The notes: a model not told the origin generated them from the letters alone. A stretch of 64,000 bases of DNA from Echinarachnius parma (GCA_037951105.1 JBAMJV010003297.1:117744-181743); one strand, 5' to 3'. Shown: positions 12,217 through 25,559, counted from the stretch's first letter. Made by a program: numbers and translations.

Positions 12217-12430
12217 GGCAATTCATTTTTCGTCCGTACAACCACTGAATGGAATAAGCTACTTCAATCTACAGTAAACCAGCCCTCACTTCATACATTC
12301 CAGAATGCGCTTGCTAAGGACCCTTCTGTCCTTAGGGGCTAACCACTCTCTCGGACCCACCTCCAGTTAAAACTCCTATGGAGTGTTTTGGAGGATTAAA
12401 CTACCAAGTACCAAGTTAGTCTTTAAAAGA
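12217..12430 (+). mobile_element. 3' end of a non-LTR retrotransposon (LINE) ORF2
   Basis: Bases 12,217-12,342 read GNSFFVRTTTEWNKLLQSTV then NQPSLHTFQNALAKDPSVLR and a stop. SFF.R...EWN.L......SL..F...L is the usual last segment after the reverse transcriptase domain in metazoan LINE proteins. Nothing upstream of it survives, so this is a 5'-truncated, dead fragment. The tail includes a repeated CCAAGTA. Confidence 0.75.
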
Positions 12431-13724
12431 TAGACAAAAGTCTTCCCTGAAACCTCCTGACAAACGTGATATATGACCATAGGAAGAGTAACAATAAAAT
12501 AAGAGATATCTTTCTAACTATAAACCAAGTTTATAATCCTCACTTCAACTGATACTGATTTGAATTCTGACATGTATTGGGATGAAATATTCTGGAAGGC
12601 AGTTAGTCTTAGATATATCTACAGACATATTCCTTAAACCTCTGGAGGTGAAGAAACATGATATAATCCAATAAGAGTGTTAGGAAAATAGAAATACACA
12701 AAGACATATCTTACGAAATTTGAAATAACTAGATTAATATTTATTGCATCATCATCCTCACTTCAACTGATACTGAATGTGTGACTAATAAAGAGATTCA
12801 TAGTTATTGGGATGCAATACGCTGGTAGGCAGTTCGTCTTAGATAGACTTTTTCCTAAATCATGACAATTTGCTCTTAGAAATGTGTTATTTAAATAAAG
12901 CCATGGGAAGTAAACAAATATATCAAAATGGTTTTGCGTTTAACATCTCTTTGTTAGACAAGTTATTTTGGTTCCTAGATATATTTGAAATGTACCTTTT
13001 ACAGCCTTTTAAAATGCTAATCATGAACATAATGCTAAACATATCCATAAATTAACTTGCATTTAAAAACTGCAAAGATTGATATGATAGTCTAAAACAT
13101 GCGTGAAAATGCTAATTCGGGGCAGAAAAAGGGAGTAGACCCTGAGATAAGGATATTCTGACAACTCCCATGTCAAGTGACTCGTATGTGATATCGTCAG
13201 TTGAGAAACAGAAGGGCGTTAAGTAACTTTTTGTAATTTTGAGATTACTCATGTTTCAAGTTCCAAAGCCATGTAGAAACTAAAAACCAATTGTAACTCT
13301 ATTTTATATTATTTTAATAACATTTTTTTCCAACAATTTGACAAATATAATTATAATCTGAAAATTGTTCATCACATAGAGAAGGCTCCAGCATGAAAGA
13401 TAGTTTGCATCTAAACTCAATTTAGCTAAAAATTGACTAAATGCCCGTCTCACACTCACTTGATGATATAAAGCAGTGAGTACAGAGATAGGAATATTAT
13501 GGAAATGTACACAGCGTCATTGATGCAGCTAGTGGTAATGGTTTCTCTATAAATATGACACTAGAGGGGGAGTGCTTAAAACATTCATACATTCACTCAG
13601 GGATGAATAATGGCTTTTTCATGAGATAAATGGCATTTCTGTGTGCACATAAACCTAGACATGTCTATAAATCAATAGTACTTATTAAGGCTGTAATTAA
13701 TACCTGGCTAGGCATTTCCATGAG
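12431..13724. other. No gene seen
   Basis: AT-rich. Two segments near 12,540 and 12,760 repeat words from the LINE flank (TCACTTCAACTGATACTGA). Otherwise featureless. Confidence 0.4.
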
Positions 13725-14299
13725 TTAAAGGGATAGTTGAGTTTTGGTAGAGAGAGTACAGTTTTAGTCAAACTGAATTTTAGTAACCAAAACCTGCACC
13801 ATTACATTACAAACTAATAATTATAACTCCACCATGCTCAAAAGAAATACAAAAATTACAAACGACTAAGTAAAAAGCCTGTTATCATTCAAAGAGAGCT
13901 GTTTAAACTAAAGAGGGCGCTTTCAAAAAACGCATTTGTTTAAACCATTTAAAATAAAATATTGTGCATGTGATGTTTTGTTGAAATAGTGATTAGATAG
14001 AGAGATAATCAACAACTATCTAAAAACCTCTTTTGAAAATTTTTGATAAGAGGAAGCATTTTAAAACGATTTTTAACGGCTGGTTCAAAATTATTGAATA
14101 CTTGTGGGGCCCCACATTTATTACAAATGGTTATCTTTATGGATATTTCAGCCGTTTCTGAACCGATTTTGATCAAATAAAGTTTATTCTGCCATTAAAA
14201 TTGTATGCTCTTTCAAATTTGACACTCAGTTTTTCATTATCTCACAAAAAAATTATTTTGTGTAGCGCCCTCTCTACCAAAACTCAACTATCCCTTTAA
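13725..14299. mobile_element. 575-bp TTAAAGGG MITE, family b, copy 1
   Basis: Left TTAAAGGGATAGTTGAGTTT, right AAACTCAACTATCCCTTTAA: a long near-perfect terminal inverted repeat. Copies at 22,336-22,900 and 33,466-33,969 in opposite orientation. Confidence 0.88.
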
Positions 14300-14434
14300 A
14301 TTACATTTTGGTGTGTGTACATGTATGTACACCTACTTATGTCCTTGAATAAATATGATAGCAACTAAAGTAGACTGCAATTATTTATGTAACTGGCTAG
14401 ATAGTAAAACGAGAGGTACACTATGCTTGGCCAT

Positions 14435-14528
14435 TTAACCCACTGCTTATGGGAACCTGCATGGTGGATCCTGCAAGTATTAACTCTAGGTCTATGGTGA
14501 TTGCATAATCTAGTAGGGAAAAGGTTAA
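14435..14528. mobile_element. TTAACCC mini-element, copy with 14-bp extra
   Basis: TTAACCCACTGCTTATGGGA to AGGGAAAAGGTTAA, 94 bp; same family as 1,911. Confidence 0.55.
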
Positions 14529-14713
14529 GATGGATGATCTATAAACCTCTTTGATGTTTACTGTCTTGTATTTATTGTAAGACAACAAGCAAATGGAATG
14601 GAAAGTGGAAATTCACTTCATGTATACATGTACAGCATTATTCTTACATGTGGTGAGGTGCTTCAAAAAGTTCAAATAGACATAATCTGGTGTGACATCG
14701 CTTAGAGTAGAGT

Positions 14714-15094
14714 TTAAAGTGGTCCATTAACTTTGTCAAATTCAACCAAAATTACTTAGAATAGAGCTTTCTCTTGTATCTTGTTGTCTGGCCTTTGCCA
14801 TGGTAACATACTTGTAGAGTTGGTCCTTATTTTTCAAATGTCTTCCAAATTATATATTATATTATTGAATTAAAAGTGTTCAAAGATGAGTTGTGATTGT
14901 AGTTAAAATCAATGACCAGTAGGGGATAAAATCCTACATCAATGTTCACTTTCTTCACTAGGTAAAGCAGTGTAATTCTTTCTCTATAAAATTTTCAGAC
15001 ATCATTCAGAAGCACCTTACAATGATATCTGTTAAATGACAGAAGTCTCGATTACCACTTTTGGAGAAAACAAATATTTGGATGATCACTTTAA
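14714..15094. mobile_element. TTAA MITE, family d, copy 2
   Basis: TTAAAGTGGTCCATTAACTT at the left and GGATGATCACTTTAA at the right. The interior shares TTTCTCTTGTA..TTGTTG with 10,840-11,198. Confidence 0.6.
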
Positions 15095-15374
15095 ACATTA
15101 ATGTACTCACTAATGCATGGGAGTGCTTAGTCATTTTGTGCGACACTCTTTGGTTGGTGATGCAGTATATTCAATGATGAATCATGGGCGGGAGTGGCAT
15201 TTTTAAGCACACGTTCTGAAGGAGGCACTGCCATTTAGCAGTGTGCATGTTGCTATCAATGCAGATTAATAATATCGTTGATTAATTAGGTACACCTTAT
15301 TTTTTAAGGGAGGATGTATATTGCTCATGTGCTGTTTTACATCATTGTTGCAGACTGGCAGTGTTTGCTCATCC

Positions 15375-16380
15375 TATACAGGGTGTCTCAAAAAGAATGG
15401 TACAGTCAGCAAAAAAATTATTAAAATATGATAATATGATATTTTTAAAGATTATTTGGTACCATGTGCTTTCAGATGCTCTTTGTATGAATTTCCTTTC
15501 AGCGGATCTCAAATTATATCTGATTGAATACGAAAATACAAAAACCCAATTTGTGCTGATTTGCGTATTTGCACTGAAAATGGCGTTGGACATTCGTTGC
15601 ACACATTTGGTCTTCTCATTAAGACTTATGATATAATAACGATGTAATAATGGCTAGGGTAAAATATTTGTCACTGCTGACACTGGAAGGGTTAACGGTG
15701 TTAAATATGGTACAATCTCCCTAAAAAGCAAGTTTTCTGGATAGAGTTCTTCCAAATTTACCTTGCTTCAGTATTCTGATCGCCTCATATTCATAGCACT
15801 TTTGCCAGTTCTGAATGGTGTCGCAAAGCTGAAGGCGTTTAGCTTTGTTACTGTTTTCCTCTTATTGATTGTAGACATTTTTCAGGCTTTGCGTGTGAAT
15901 ATTGAGACCATAAAGAGAGTTTCCTCAAGGGATAACTGATTTTAAAGTGTGGCAAAGGCTCGCATTGTAATAATACACATTAATGCTCAAACACTACTTC
16001 AGTACACAGATCTTTGAAGATTTTGTAAAGCCTCTGTTGATCTAACAAAAGGCGTGACATCTATTGAAATGTAATTCAGACATTGGTAACAACACATCAC
16101 CATATTTAGCCAATTTAATAATTGCTTAATACATGCTACAGTTTTGCTTTAAAAATAGTTACATGTTGGTTAAGTCATGTATTGCACAGCGCGTAAATTG
16201 ACACAAAGTGGATTTTGACATTTTTGCAAACAAATGACCATATCTCACGACTGATAAACCCAATTGAGCTGAAATAAAAACCATCAGGAAGCCTGATTAT
16301 TTTTCTTTAATATGACACCAACTATGTATGTTTTTCAAATTACCTCCAACTGTACCATTCTTTTTGAGACACCCTGTATA
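15375..16380. mobile_element. 1,006-bp mariner-like element with perfect ~30-bp TIR
   Basis: Both ends carry TACAGGGTGTCTCAAAAAGA and continue identically through ATGGTACAGT, inverted. The surroundings suggest a TA target. TACAGGGTGTC..AAAA ends are typical of IS630/mariner-type elements. No intact transposase frame; interior coding status unclear. Confidence 0.78.
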
Positions 16381-17001
16381 TCCTTTTTTCCACCAGCACA
16401 TTATGTAAATTAATTATGATTCTGTTTGCTGTTTTTCAAACTGCTTGCCAATTAGTACAATTGGCACGTTGCTTGTATTGTGATATTGAATTTCATGTTT
16501 CTATGTATACTATGATCAATTGTGCATTGCATTTATACATGTTTTGAAAGATGTTCATTGTTATTACTTTTTTAATCAAATTCATAACTATAGATTAAAT
16601 CTGAATCTAAATCTGAGTTCATGCTTTTATCATTTTTAATGTAATTTTGATGGTAATGTCACCATCTGCAGTGTGCACTGTCTGCAGTACGAACCATCAT
16701 TTCAACATCATAAGATTCAAAGACAGTTTTTTTACTTCAAGCGCAGCTGAAATGCAAATGACACACTCTGTAACGAGTAAACATTATCCCAATATTGGCC
16801 TTTTACTAGGAAGTGCTGCCATGTCCAATCAAGAAACCTGCCAGTAGATCCTATTCATTGTCTGGGTAAATTAAAGTAGACAGACAGAACAAACACAGAC
16901 GTCTATATCTGGGACTAGTGTCATTCATTTTAAGGTCAGGGATATACTGTGCAGTATAAGGGTATACGAAAATTACTAGCCTATAGCCACTTCATTGGAA
17001 G

Positions 17002-17083
17002 TTAACCCATTGCCTATAGAAACATGGTAGGCCCTTTATTTACTATATATGGAGATCGCAAAATCTAGTAGGGAACCAATTAA
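17002..17083. mobile_element. TTAACCC mini-element
   Basis: TTAACCCATTGCCTATAGAA to GGAACCAATTAA; 82 bp. Another diverged copy ends at 17,589 (GGCATGGGGTTAA). Confidence 0.55.
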
Positions 17084-17599
17084 AAGCATGCTTGTAATAA
17101 ATTAATTGATTTTTAAAAATTAGATTTTGGTTAACGTTGCCAATATGACAATGCAAATGAAAAGCTGTATTGTAAAAAACAACAAATGCTAGTTTTGATA
17201 AATGTTTATAGTAAGGATGCTCTTTCAAATAACACTTTCTTCAATTTGTATCAACGCATATTTTCCAATTTAATGTTTGAAGTATCACTTATTTTTGTAA
17301 GTTACATGTATATTTCAGCAGCAGGTTCTATCTTGTATATTTCAAATTTAATAAAAATTGAGATACTGTGTTTTTTCAATGAATCTCTCCATCACTTTAA
17401 TTGTCATGGAACAAACCCAACGAATACCAAATCAAATTGAAACATGACACCTCTACTGACGATTGAAGTAATGAATAACATAATCCCCCTATTCATGTGT
17501 AATAAATGGATATTAATATGTTCCCTTCAATATTCTGATATCCCTGGTATCCCATAGACATTGTGCATTGTTTGTAGGCATGGGGTTAATTTCTTTGCA

Positions 17600-19428
17600 C
17601 AGCTAAAATTGAATGTGTGTGCAGATTACAATCCATTTCAAGCATTTTTATTGTTCAAATAATTTCTTAATGTGCAATCAAACAATTTACCACTCATGGT
17701 TATGGATCAGATTAAATTGATTGGATCTCCAGCACTAAATCGGAATAAATCAATATAATTGCTGATCATGTTTAAATAGGATTAGCCTAGATATCACACG
17801 ATTCTGCGAAATAAAAGCAATATTGTCCCCCAAAATATTACCTAAAAAGATTTTAATATCTATCAACTACTGATTACTTTCATGCTTTAATGTAATAAAA
17901 AAACAAATAATAATTATACTTGCAATAAATTAGTCCGACAATGTCTAAGATTAGTTTATATTAAATATAATAGTAGCAAGAAATTACACCAAACATTAAA
18001 AAAAATCATGTTCGGATTAACCTAATTCTTATGGTTTCATGACATCATTTTCAATTAAGACTGAGAAAAGGGTTATTATATTGCATCGGTGGATGCTGGT
18101 ATTAATATCTAGTTTGTATTAAAAATGTGCAAGATTTCTGCGAAACGATCATCAAATGAATATAAAGGTAAAGAGTAATGTTCTCAGATTAGCCTAGATC
18201 TCGTGGGTTTTGTGGCAAAGTCATCAATGAAGACGGGGAATCCAGGTTAATCGTAAGACACCAGTGGATACAAATTCATTCAAACTCTTTTGTATGATGA
18301 TAGAAACTGTATCGTACAATTTGAAACAATTTGAAACAGCCCTACTCCCACTGGGGATTCTCTCCAAAAACAATTATGTGACACCTTGCCACCAAACCAT
18401 GTTAAGTCACTGAGAAAATAGGAAAATAGTTGAGAAGTTGTGTTTCTATCCCTTGATACAATCTTGTCCCCGAATTTCCCTACTTCAAACATGACTAGGG
18501 AGCAAAACAACATTAATCTATCCATCAACATTTGTTTACAGATATCCAGGAGCATTTTGTATCCAAGAGTCCAAATACATTTATAATAAAGAGTCCTTGA
18601 ACTAACATGCATCATGTTTCATCCATCTCTTGATCAAATGTCAACATTGAATTTCAATTTGTTAACAAGTCAAGGACAAAAAGCATCATATTGTCGCAAC
18701 AATTTTTCATCATCAAAAATCCAGAGCTAACTTTTTCAACATGCCAACTGAGCAACTCAGCAAAGCATCAAATGTCAGTGTCAATTTTTCCTCCTATCAT
18801 TGAAATTCCAGACACATCGAATTCTCCCCAGTAATAAGGAGCAATTATTTCTTAAAACAAACATCGTTGATGATTCCTGACGTGATGATGTGCGACGGGG
18901 GAACTAACGTGACCGAGAATTCATCTCCATCTTTGATTGCCATCAATTATGAATGTCATACTCAAAATATACTGATCGCTTCTCCTTTCTATCGATGTTA
19001 ACACCGATCTGTTTTCCAGACCGTTCACAAACAAATCAGACTCGGATGAAATGCATATAATTCGCCCGCAGTTTGCAGACAACAAACTTTATCATCTCTG
19101 ACTTCTTTTTGTTTGCTTTTTGTTACATTAACAACTTACAATTGTATCTGAATGTGTATCTATTTGTCTGTATATATGGTATACATATATATGTACGTGT
19201 CTGTTAGCATCTTGTTTGTTCAATTTTTTTGCTCTGCTTTGATTTACTTTATTATTTTGTTCATTGTTTTTTTTTTCGAGACTCAGCCGAGGCAATGGAT
19301 TGTTGTTTGTCTGTTTATTCTGATTTATTTGTTTACCTTTTTCTTCAAAAATGCATTTGTCTCTAGTTATATTACTGATTGATAATTAAGACAACAGATT
19401 AGGATTATAGATTAAGGATAATCTTTAC
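17600..19428. other. No gene seen; possible conserved non-coding block
   Basis: Probably intron of gene 1 or sequence beyond it. The stretch 18,830-19,120 has no repeat signature and higher complexity than its neighbours. The minus-strand open frame at 18,280-18,615 has no recognisable domain. Confidence 0.35.
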
Positions 19429-19535
19429 CTCACTCTGACCCCCTCCTGGATCTGCAGGGGGTTGAGTTGGATATCCACCATCTGATCCACAGTACCGTTA
19501 ATCCCAAAGCACTCCGACACTGTGTGACAATTATC
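19429..19535 (-). CDS. Gene 1 exon 3
   Basis: Acceptor TTTTCAG, donor AG|GTAAAG. Reads DNCHTVSECFGINGTVDQMV then DIQLNPLQIQEGVRV: two cysteines and another sequon (NGT). It leaves phase 2, so the gene continues leftward. I found no further exon down to base 1. With exons 1 and 2 it gives 109 visible residues of a likely extracellular region; function unknown. Confidence 0.75.
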
Positions 19536-22335
19536 CTGAAAAGAGAAAGATTAATTAATTTTAGTTACTGGCAAATTCATTTCTCATGTTAACATGCAAA
19601 TTTAAAGAAAACTTACATTGATCCATTTACTGCAGTCAGTGCGTGACAGATACAATAAGATAGAACAGAAAAAGGCAAAAATGTAAACAAATTTGCTGAT
19701 TTTCACAGCAGCACACTACATGGAATGAAAAACTTAGCACTTCTGTAATGATCAACTATCAAACTTGTGAATTTCCCTAAATAACAAGAAATATGTTGGA
19801 CAGGTCTACAGATCTAGAGAATGCATTAATAATGTATACCAACATCAAAATAATAGTCAAAACAACTTTTAAATCACTTTGCAAGTCAAGTTGAATTGAA
19901 TCTAGTTCTTTTGACACTTACTTTACACTTATAGTGCTACTTAAATAGGCAAGAGGTTCCTATTCAAGAAAATGGTTTTAGTTGTAACACACTTTTTCAA
20001 CTCTTGGTTTGTATTATAAAATGAAAGCATGAGTACAATGCAAATGACATATATTCCTATTATGTAATGTTTTAGAAACATTACAATGGAATGCAATGTA
20101 CATGTACAATGCATACCATACATTTATATTGTGTACATTTATAAACTATACAATGGATCGAGTACCTTGCAGACTCTTGGTACAACATTGTAATTGTGTG
20201 ACTTCAGTTGAAAGTGGTTGGCTAGGGGTTAACATACATATATACATGTTCATGTATATTCAGTACACTCCAGCTTTAGCTGCTCAAGCATTTTTGGCAG
20301 TGCTCCGAATTTTGGAAAAAAACAAGATCAACAAAATGAAATGCCAGCGAGAGAAAGAGAGAGGGGTGGGGAGAGTGATGCACTTGCGACTTGCACCCAA
20401 ATTGGCTGCAAGGGTCTCCCTAATTAAGGACAAAATTGACTTGGATCGCCTAATGTAGTTGCCATTTATGGCAGCCTCCAGTCGATTTAGGTTTCCTTTC
20501 CCGTCCCATCAAGAAAACACTCCCGTTTCGGCCTTCCGGATATATGTGGGGCTTTTTCAGAGAACAATCATATTCGTGTACATCTAGGCCGCCTCGGAGT
20601 CCTTGTATATAGATTTTTACTGAATCCTTTTCTAAACCGTGTGTAAGCTCTGTGTTCTATTTATAATATTTATCTGTATTCTGAAGTTGAGAGCTATTGG
20701 CGAAGCTAGATCATATGTTAATCCATCACACTAAAGCACAGGTCTGTAATTGTTTGAATGAACGAGTGATTCATTAAAAGCAATCGGAGGTGAAATTGAT
20801 ATATGGGTAGCACTTAAACACTGTAATCGTCACAATTATTTTCATGTGCGTTTTAATAATCAGCCAAAATACCCATTAGTCAATGCCATAAGTGTACTAC
20901 TCTGTAGTAAAATTGATCAATCACATTAATAGCTTGTTATTTATTATGATAAAAGTCATTTGTTTGTAAAACTGTTAAATTACTTATTCAACTTAATAGA
21001 GCAATGTTCAAAATTAACTGTGGCATTCTCCACGGCGTCACAAAGAAAATAATATGCCAAACTTCATTCCCTAAATATTAAACATTCAGTTGTGCTATAA
21101 GGAGAGGAAAAATCAGAATGATCTTGTTATCTCAAATCCTCCATTAAGCCAGATTCTGAAAATATTACTTTGCTTTTGAAATGCCTTCCCATAAATATGC
21201 CTTACAACTAAATAAAGCAGCCGTACTGTAAGATACTGGCCTAGAAGCTTACACAAGAGTACTGCACACATACTGCAACATGTACTGAATCTTTACAATA
21301 ATTTCATATTCTTATCAGGCAGTACGTGCATTTGTAAGCTACCCATTTATTAGGAGCATTTTTCTTTTTCATTAACATATCCAATAGGTTCTACTTTCTT
21401 CCATAATTTACTTTCGCTTGCCTCCTGTTTACTAATTCATGGATCTTTTCTGCATTCTTCTATATTTTTTTATCAAAAACTGTGCTTTTGAACTGCCATT
21501 TGACCAAACTTGACCTGATAAATTAAATAGACACACATATTTTATATTATGCAATGTTAGTAACGAGCAACCAACGTTGAGTTCGCGTTTCTAAGTTTAC
21601 AATAAAGATCACAACTCAACTTATGCCTTAGAGAAAATCGCAGTATACCTCTTGAATTGAGTTTAAAATCACCATTTTATTTGGAACACATTATTGGAAA
21701 AACAATACCTACTGAACATTACACTACATTCTGAATAGTTTTCAGATCTCATTTGATCTCTTATTGCTAATGCTTGTCACCACACTACATAACAACTTCA
21801 TATCTACTTCTGTTTGCGTAATATGTCAAACTTAGCGACAAAAATAAATTTCATTAATGAGGATATATATACAAATAGAATGGGCACAGTGTGGTAATTG
21901 TTACTCTTTCTTTTGATATAATATATCACCTTACCTTGATGTTAATTGATATTTGACATTTCAGAAAAATGCAAATTAGCTAATTATCTTGAAAATGGTA
22001 GCCGAATCTAAATATTGTTTTATACTGATGGCTCTGCATCTTAAATTGGTTGTTGACCTTTAAATTAACCACCTGAATGCCGAGTTAAATTTAAAAAACC
22101 GACATACTTTTGACACTTTCGACAAATTTACAATAACTAACATCATAATCCCCTTTTCATGTACAATGGATAGAAGTATGGTAAAAGTTTAAGTGCCTAA
22201 ACAATTGATTGCACACATATCTATTGTGCACATTTATGAACAAATCAACCAATCTAATTCAATATATTTTTTTTAAATTTTTTTTTTAAAGAGATGTGAA
22301 ATAAACTGAACTGAATATGAGGATTGTGACTAGAG

Positions 22336-22900
22336 TTAAAGGGATAGTTGAGTTTTGGTAGAGAGGGCGCTACATACAATTATTTTTTGTGAGATAATAA
22401 AAAACTGAGTGTCAAATTTGAAAGAGCATACAATTGTAATGGCAGAATAAATTTTATTTTATCAAAATCGGTTCAGAAACGGCTGAAATATCCATAAACA
22501 TAACCATTTGTAATAAATGTATTCAATGATTTTGAACCAGCCGTTAAAATTGGTTTTTATAATACTTCCTCTTTTCAAAAATGTTCAAAAGAGGTTTTTA
22601 GATAGTTGTTGTTTATCTCTCTGTCTAATCACTATTTTAACAAAACATCAAATGCACAATATTTTATTTAAAAAGGTTTTAATAGACAAATGCATTTTTT
22701 GAAAGCGCCCTCTTTAGTTTAAATAGCTCTTTTTGAATGATAACAGGCTTTTTACTTAGTCGTTTGTAATTTTTATATTCCTTTTGAGCATGGTGGAGTT
22801 ATAATTATTAGTTTGTAACGTAATGGTGCAGGTTTTGGTTACTAAAATTCAGTTTGACTAAAACTGTACTCTCGCTACCAGAACTCAACTATCCCTTTAA
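22336..22900. mobile_element. 565-bp TTAAAGGG MITE, family b, copy 2
   Basis: Reverse orientation of the 13,725 copy. Ends TTAAAGGGATAGTTGAGTTT and AACTCAACTATCCCTTTAA. Confidence 0.88.
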
Positions 22901-22923
22901 CCATGGGTCCGACCATGTATAGT

Positions 22924-23010
22924 CAGTGTCACACAGGGGCTAATTATCTAGATAATTTGTATACAAATTTGTATACCAATTATCTAGAAAATGGGCCCCT
23001 GTATGACACC
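22924..23010. repeat. Inverted repeat (GTGTCA.ACAGGGGC arms)
   Basis: GTGTCACACAGGGGCTAATT..CTAGATAATT and AATTATCTAG...GGGCCCCTGTATGACAC form a hairpin of about 85 bp with an AT-rich centre. Confidence 0.75.
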
Positions 23011-23529
23011 AGCTCATGTGTCTCTGATGGTTAACCAGAAATAACTGCATCTATCTTCCTCACTAACATAGCGTTTGCGAATGTTAGATTTTGGAGAAAC
23101 ATGCCTTCTATTATATGATAGATAACATCCAGAGGTCTTTTAATTAGCAAGATTCAGGAAAGCAAAAGACTTTCTTTTGTAAAAATTGTCAGACGTGTAA
23201 ATAGGACAAGGGACATACACGTACAAGTTTTCAAAATGATATGAAAGTATGTTAAACGACATGGGTATATAGGCCGTACGGTACATACACCTTTATATTG
23301 CCGACATTCATGGAAAAGGACTTTGTTGCATCATGTTCTGATGTTGGGGGGGGGGGGGGGGGGATTCACATTAACATGTATCCTTCCTTTATTGAGGGTT
23401 TGAAACACTGCTTATGTTGTCTCAGTTTGGAAGGTAGGGTGCACATTTCGCAAAATGTAATGAAATTCTAGGTTTCATCTAAATGGGTAAATGTCCCTAT
23501 TATTGATGTCAGCCAATCATTTTTCTGAT

Positions 23530-23870
23530 TTAAAGGGTACCACCACCCAAAAATAATATTCTTATTATAGAAAGGTACCATCTTTAGTATTCCATTCCTT
23601 CAACATTTCACAAAAATATGTTTTCAGAAAAAAATATATAATTGGAAAACGCATCACCATTCTCAACCATGCGTTCATGCGGTCTGAATTGCGTAGACTA
23701 TATGCGTGCAGAGCCAGAGCGCACTGTGCAGAGCGAATGAATCATCCGGGAATCTATTGACGTACGCGTGAAAGCATTGGCGCACTCGCAAATGCTTGGC
23801 CCGTATGGAACCAGGAAATAGCAGTGGTTCCGTAAGTGGTGGAAACGACTGGAAACATTTGTTATCTAAT
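23530..23870. mobile_element. Family c MITE, 3'-truncated
   Basis: TTAAAGGGTACCACCACCCA and about 330 bp matching 48,281-48,610, then the similarity stops at GTGGTGGAAA where family d-like sequence takes over. Confidence 0.75.
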
Positions 23871-23884
23871 TATCTGACAAAATA

Positions 23885-24297
23885 GAAGGGTTCACAACTT
23901 CTCCAAACTATTCTAAAGTAGGGCTTACTACATGGGTATTCAACTATATTTTTGGAACGTATTTCACTTGTACCTTGTTGTTTGGCTTAAATGGTAACAG
24001 AAGAATGAAATGGGTTTAGATTATCCAAATGTCTCCCTAATTAGAGATATATTTATGCTTGAAATAAAAAGCAGAATGTTTTTTTTTTATTGTACGTAGT
24101 TGATCAAAAGGGATTGGCAGTAGGTGTTAAACTCTGACATAAATTTTTCCCTTTTATCACTAGGTTCTTTTTCTATGAAACTATCAAACATCATTCAGAT
24201 GAATCTTAATACAATGATATCGGAATTCGATTGCAGTTTCACTTTCTGAAAAATATCACTTTCTGAAAAACCTTATGAAGTTAATGGATCTCTTTAA
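23885..24297. mobile_element. Family d MITE, diverged copy
   Basis: Right end AAGTTAATGGATCTCTTTAA is clear. The interior ACTTGTACCTTGTTGTTTGG matches family d. The left end is uncertain. Confidence 0.5.
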
Positions 24298-24531
24298 ACT
24301 CAAATATACATTTGAGTGGGTCCATGGACATGAGTAAATCCTTTCCTCTGTTGACGACTTACAACACAGCTGTGTTTGATCATGCTCTAGTATTACTGAG
24401 GGGGTTTGAAAGGAGGCAATCAACATGGGAATATATCCTTTCCTTCTTTGCTAACCCGTTCAGGACAGGTCCTGAAAATACTGGGGCTGGGTACTATGGA
24501 TGGATGTATGTTACACCAAAATGAGATCGTC

Positions 24532-24572
24532 TTAAAGGGTACCACCACCCTTTGCCTGGTGGTCCCCTTTAA
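24532..24572. mobile_element. 41-bp minimal derivative of family c
   Basis: TTAAAGGGTACCACCACCC is fused directly to TTTGCCTGGTGGTCCCCTTT-AA. These are the left and right ends of the 446-bp element at 48,281-48,726 with everything between deleted. Confidence 0.85.
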
Positions 24573-24803
24573 CCCTCTGAGTGCCATTGTTGACTCAAGG
24601 CGCAATACTTGATAGAGTGAGTTCTAAATGTACATGAAAGGTAAAAGTGTTGTGAATTAATTATATACATGTAGACACCTAGATAAATACACAGCTGAAT
24701 TTCCTTTCTATTCCTTGTAGATGAATGTGGGGATCAAGCTATTCATATAAACTTGGTCTTCAAAGAGGATTCTAGAAATTAAATTTGGCACTCCTAGAGT
24801 TAA
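24569..24803. mobile_element. TTAA element abutting the 41-bp derivative
   Basis: TTAACCCTCTGAGTGCCA to TTGGCACTCCTAGAGTTAA. Shares its left TTAA with the preceding element; related to the GAGTGCC family but longer (235 bp). Confidence 0.5.
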
Positions 24804-25559
24804 ACAGGTTAATAATACGATACAGAAATACAGCTTTGTTTGCTTAAATACATATGTAGTCTGATGTGGGGTTAGATTTAACATATTTCCGGGTAAATCT
24901 CTACATGATATGAATGTAGGTGTGCAAATCCATGAATATACCCCGTCCCTACTCCCTATACCGTGTTTGAAAAACATTTTTTTTTATTGAGGAACAGAAA
25001 CAAATATTGTTGTTCGATCATCTATTTAGGATTGTAGGGGGAAATGGGTCGACATAAAATATTACACGAAGTGCATCAAGGTTCTTTTCTTTTTAGCTTG
25101 CGTCACATATCACTGGATAGCGTTAACGGACGTCCGACGAAGAGCAAAATTTCCAATCTGTTTGTATGCGTTTCTTGCCCGTTTCCTTTTTTGGCGAATG
25201 CATTCCTTGTCAGGCAATGTCCGTTGTTTATAATTATCCGCTAGAAAATTTAGTGCATGCAGCAATAGAGACACATTTCACCAATGGATAATTTGTTTTC
25301 GCAAAGTTTGTATGCGTCGGGCTTCCATATGAGCTGCCCCATGATATGTGACTGTACCATTAATGGGATATGGATCTGGGCCAAATGAATCGATGGAGTC
25401 CTAGAATGAAATGAAAGAGGTCCGTTAAAGTTTCACAGGAGATCTAGATTCAGGTGATACATTTTCTTTATTTGTTCTAGAATGTTCTTGTACTTTTTGT
25501 AGGTTTGTCCCACACAATGAGATATTAATATTGAAGTAAAGTGTTCTGAACTTTGGAAA

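Noticed and set aside
18280..18615. Minus-strand open frame of 111 codons
   Set aside because: No domain, no convincing splice sites, composition like surrounding intron.
20096..20458. Plus-strand open frame of 120 codons
   Set aside because: Starts in AT-rich repeats and has no recognisable motif; the region is better seen as possible non-coding conserved DNA.
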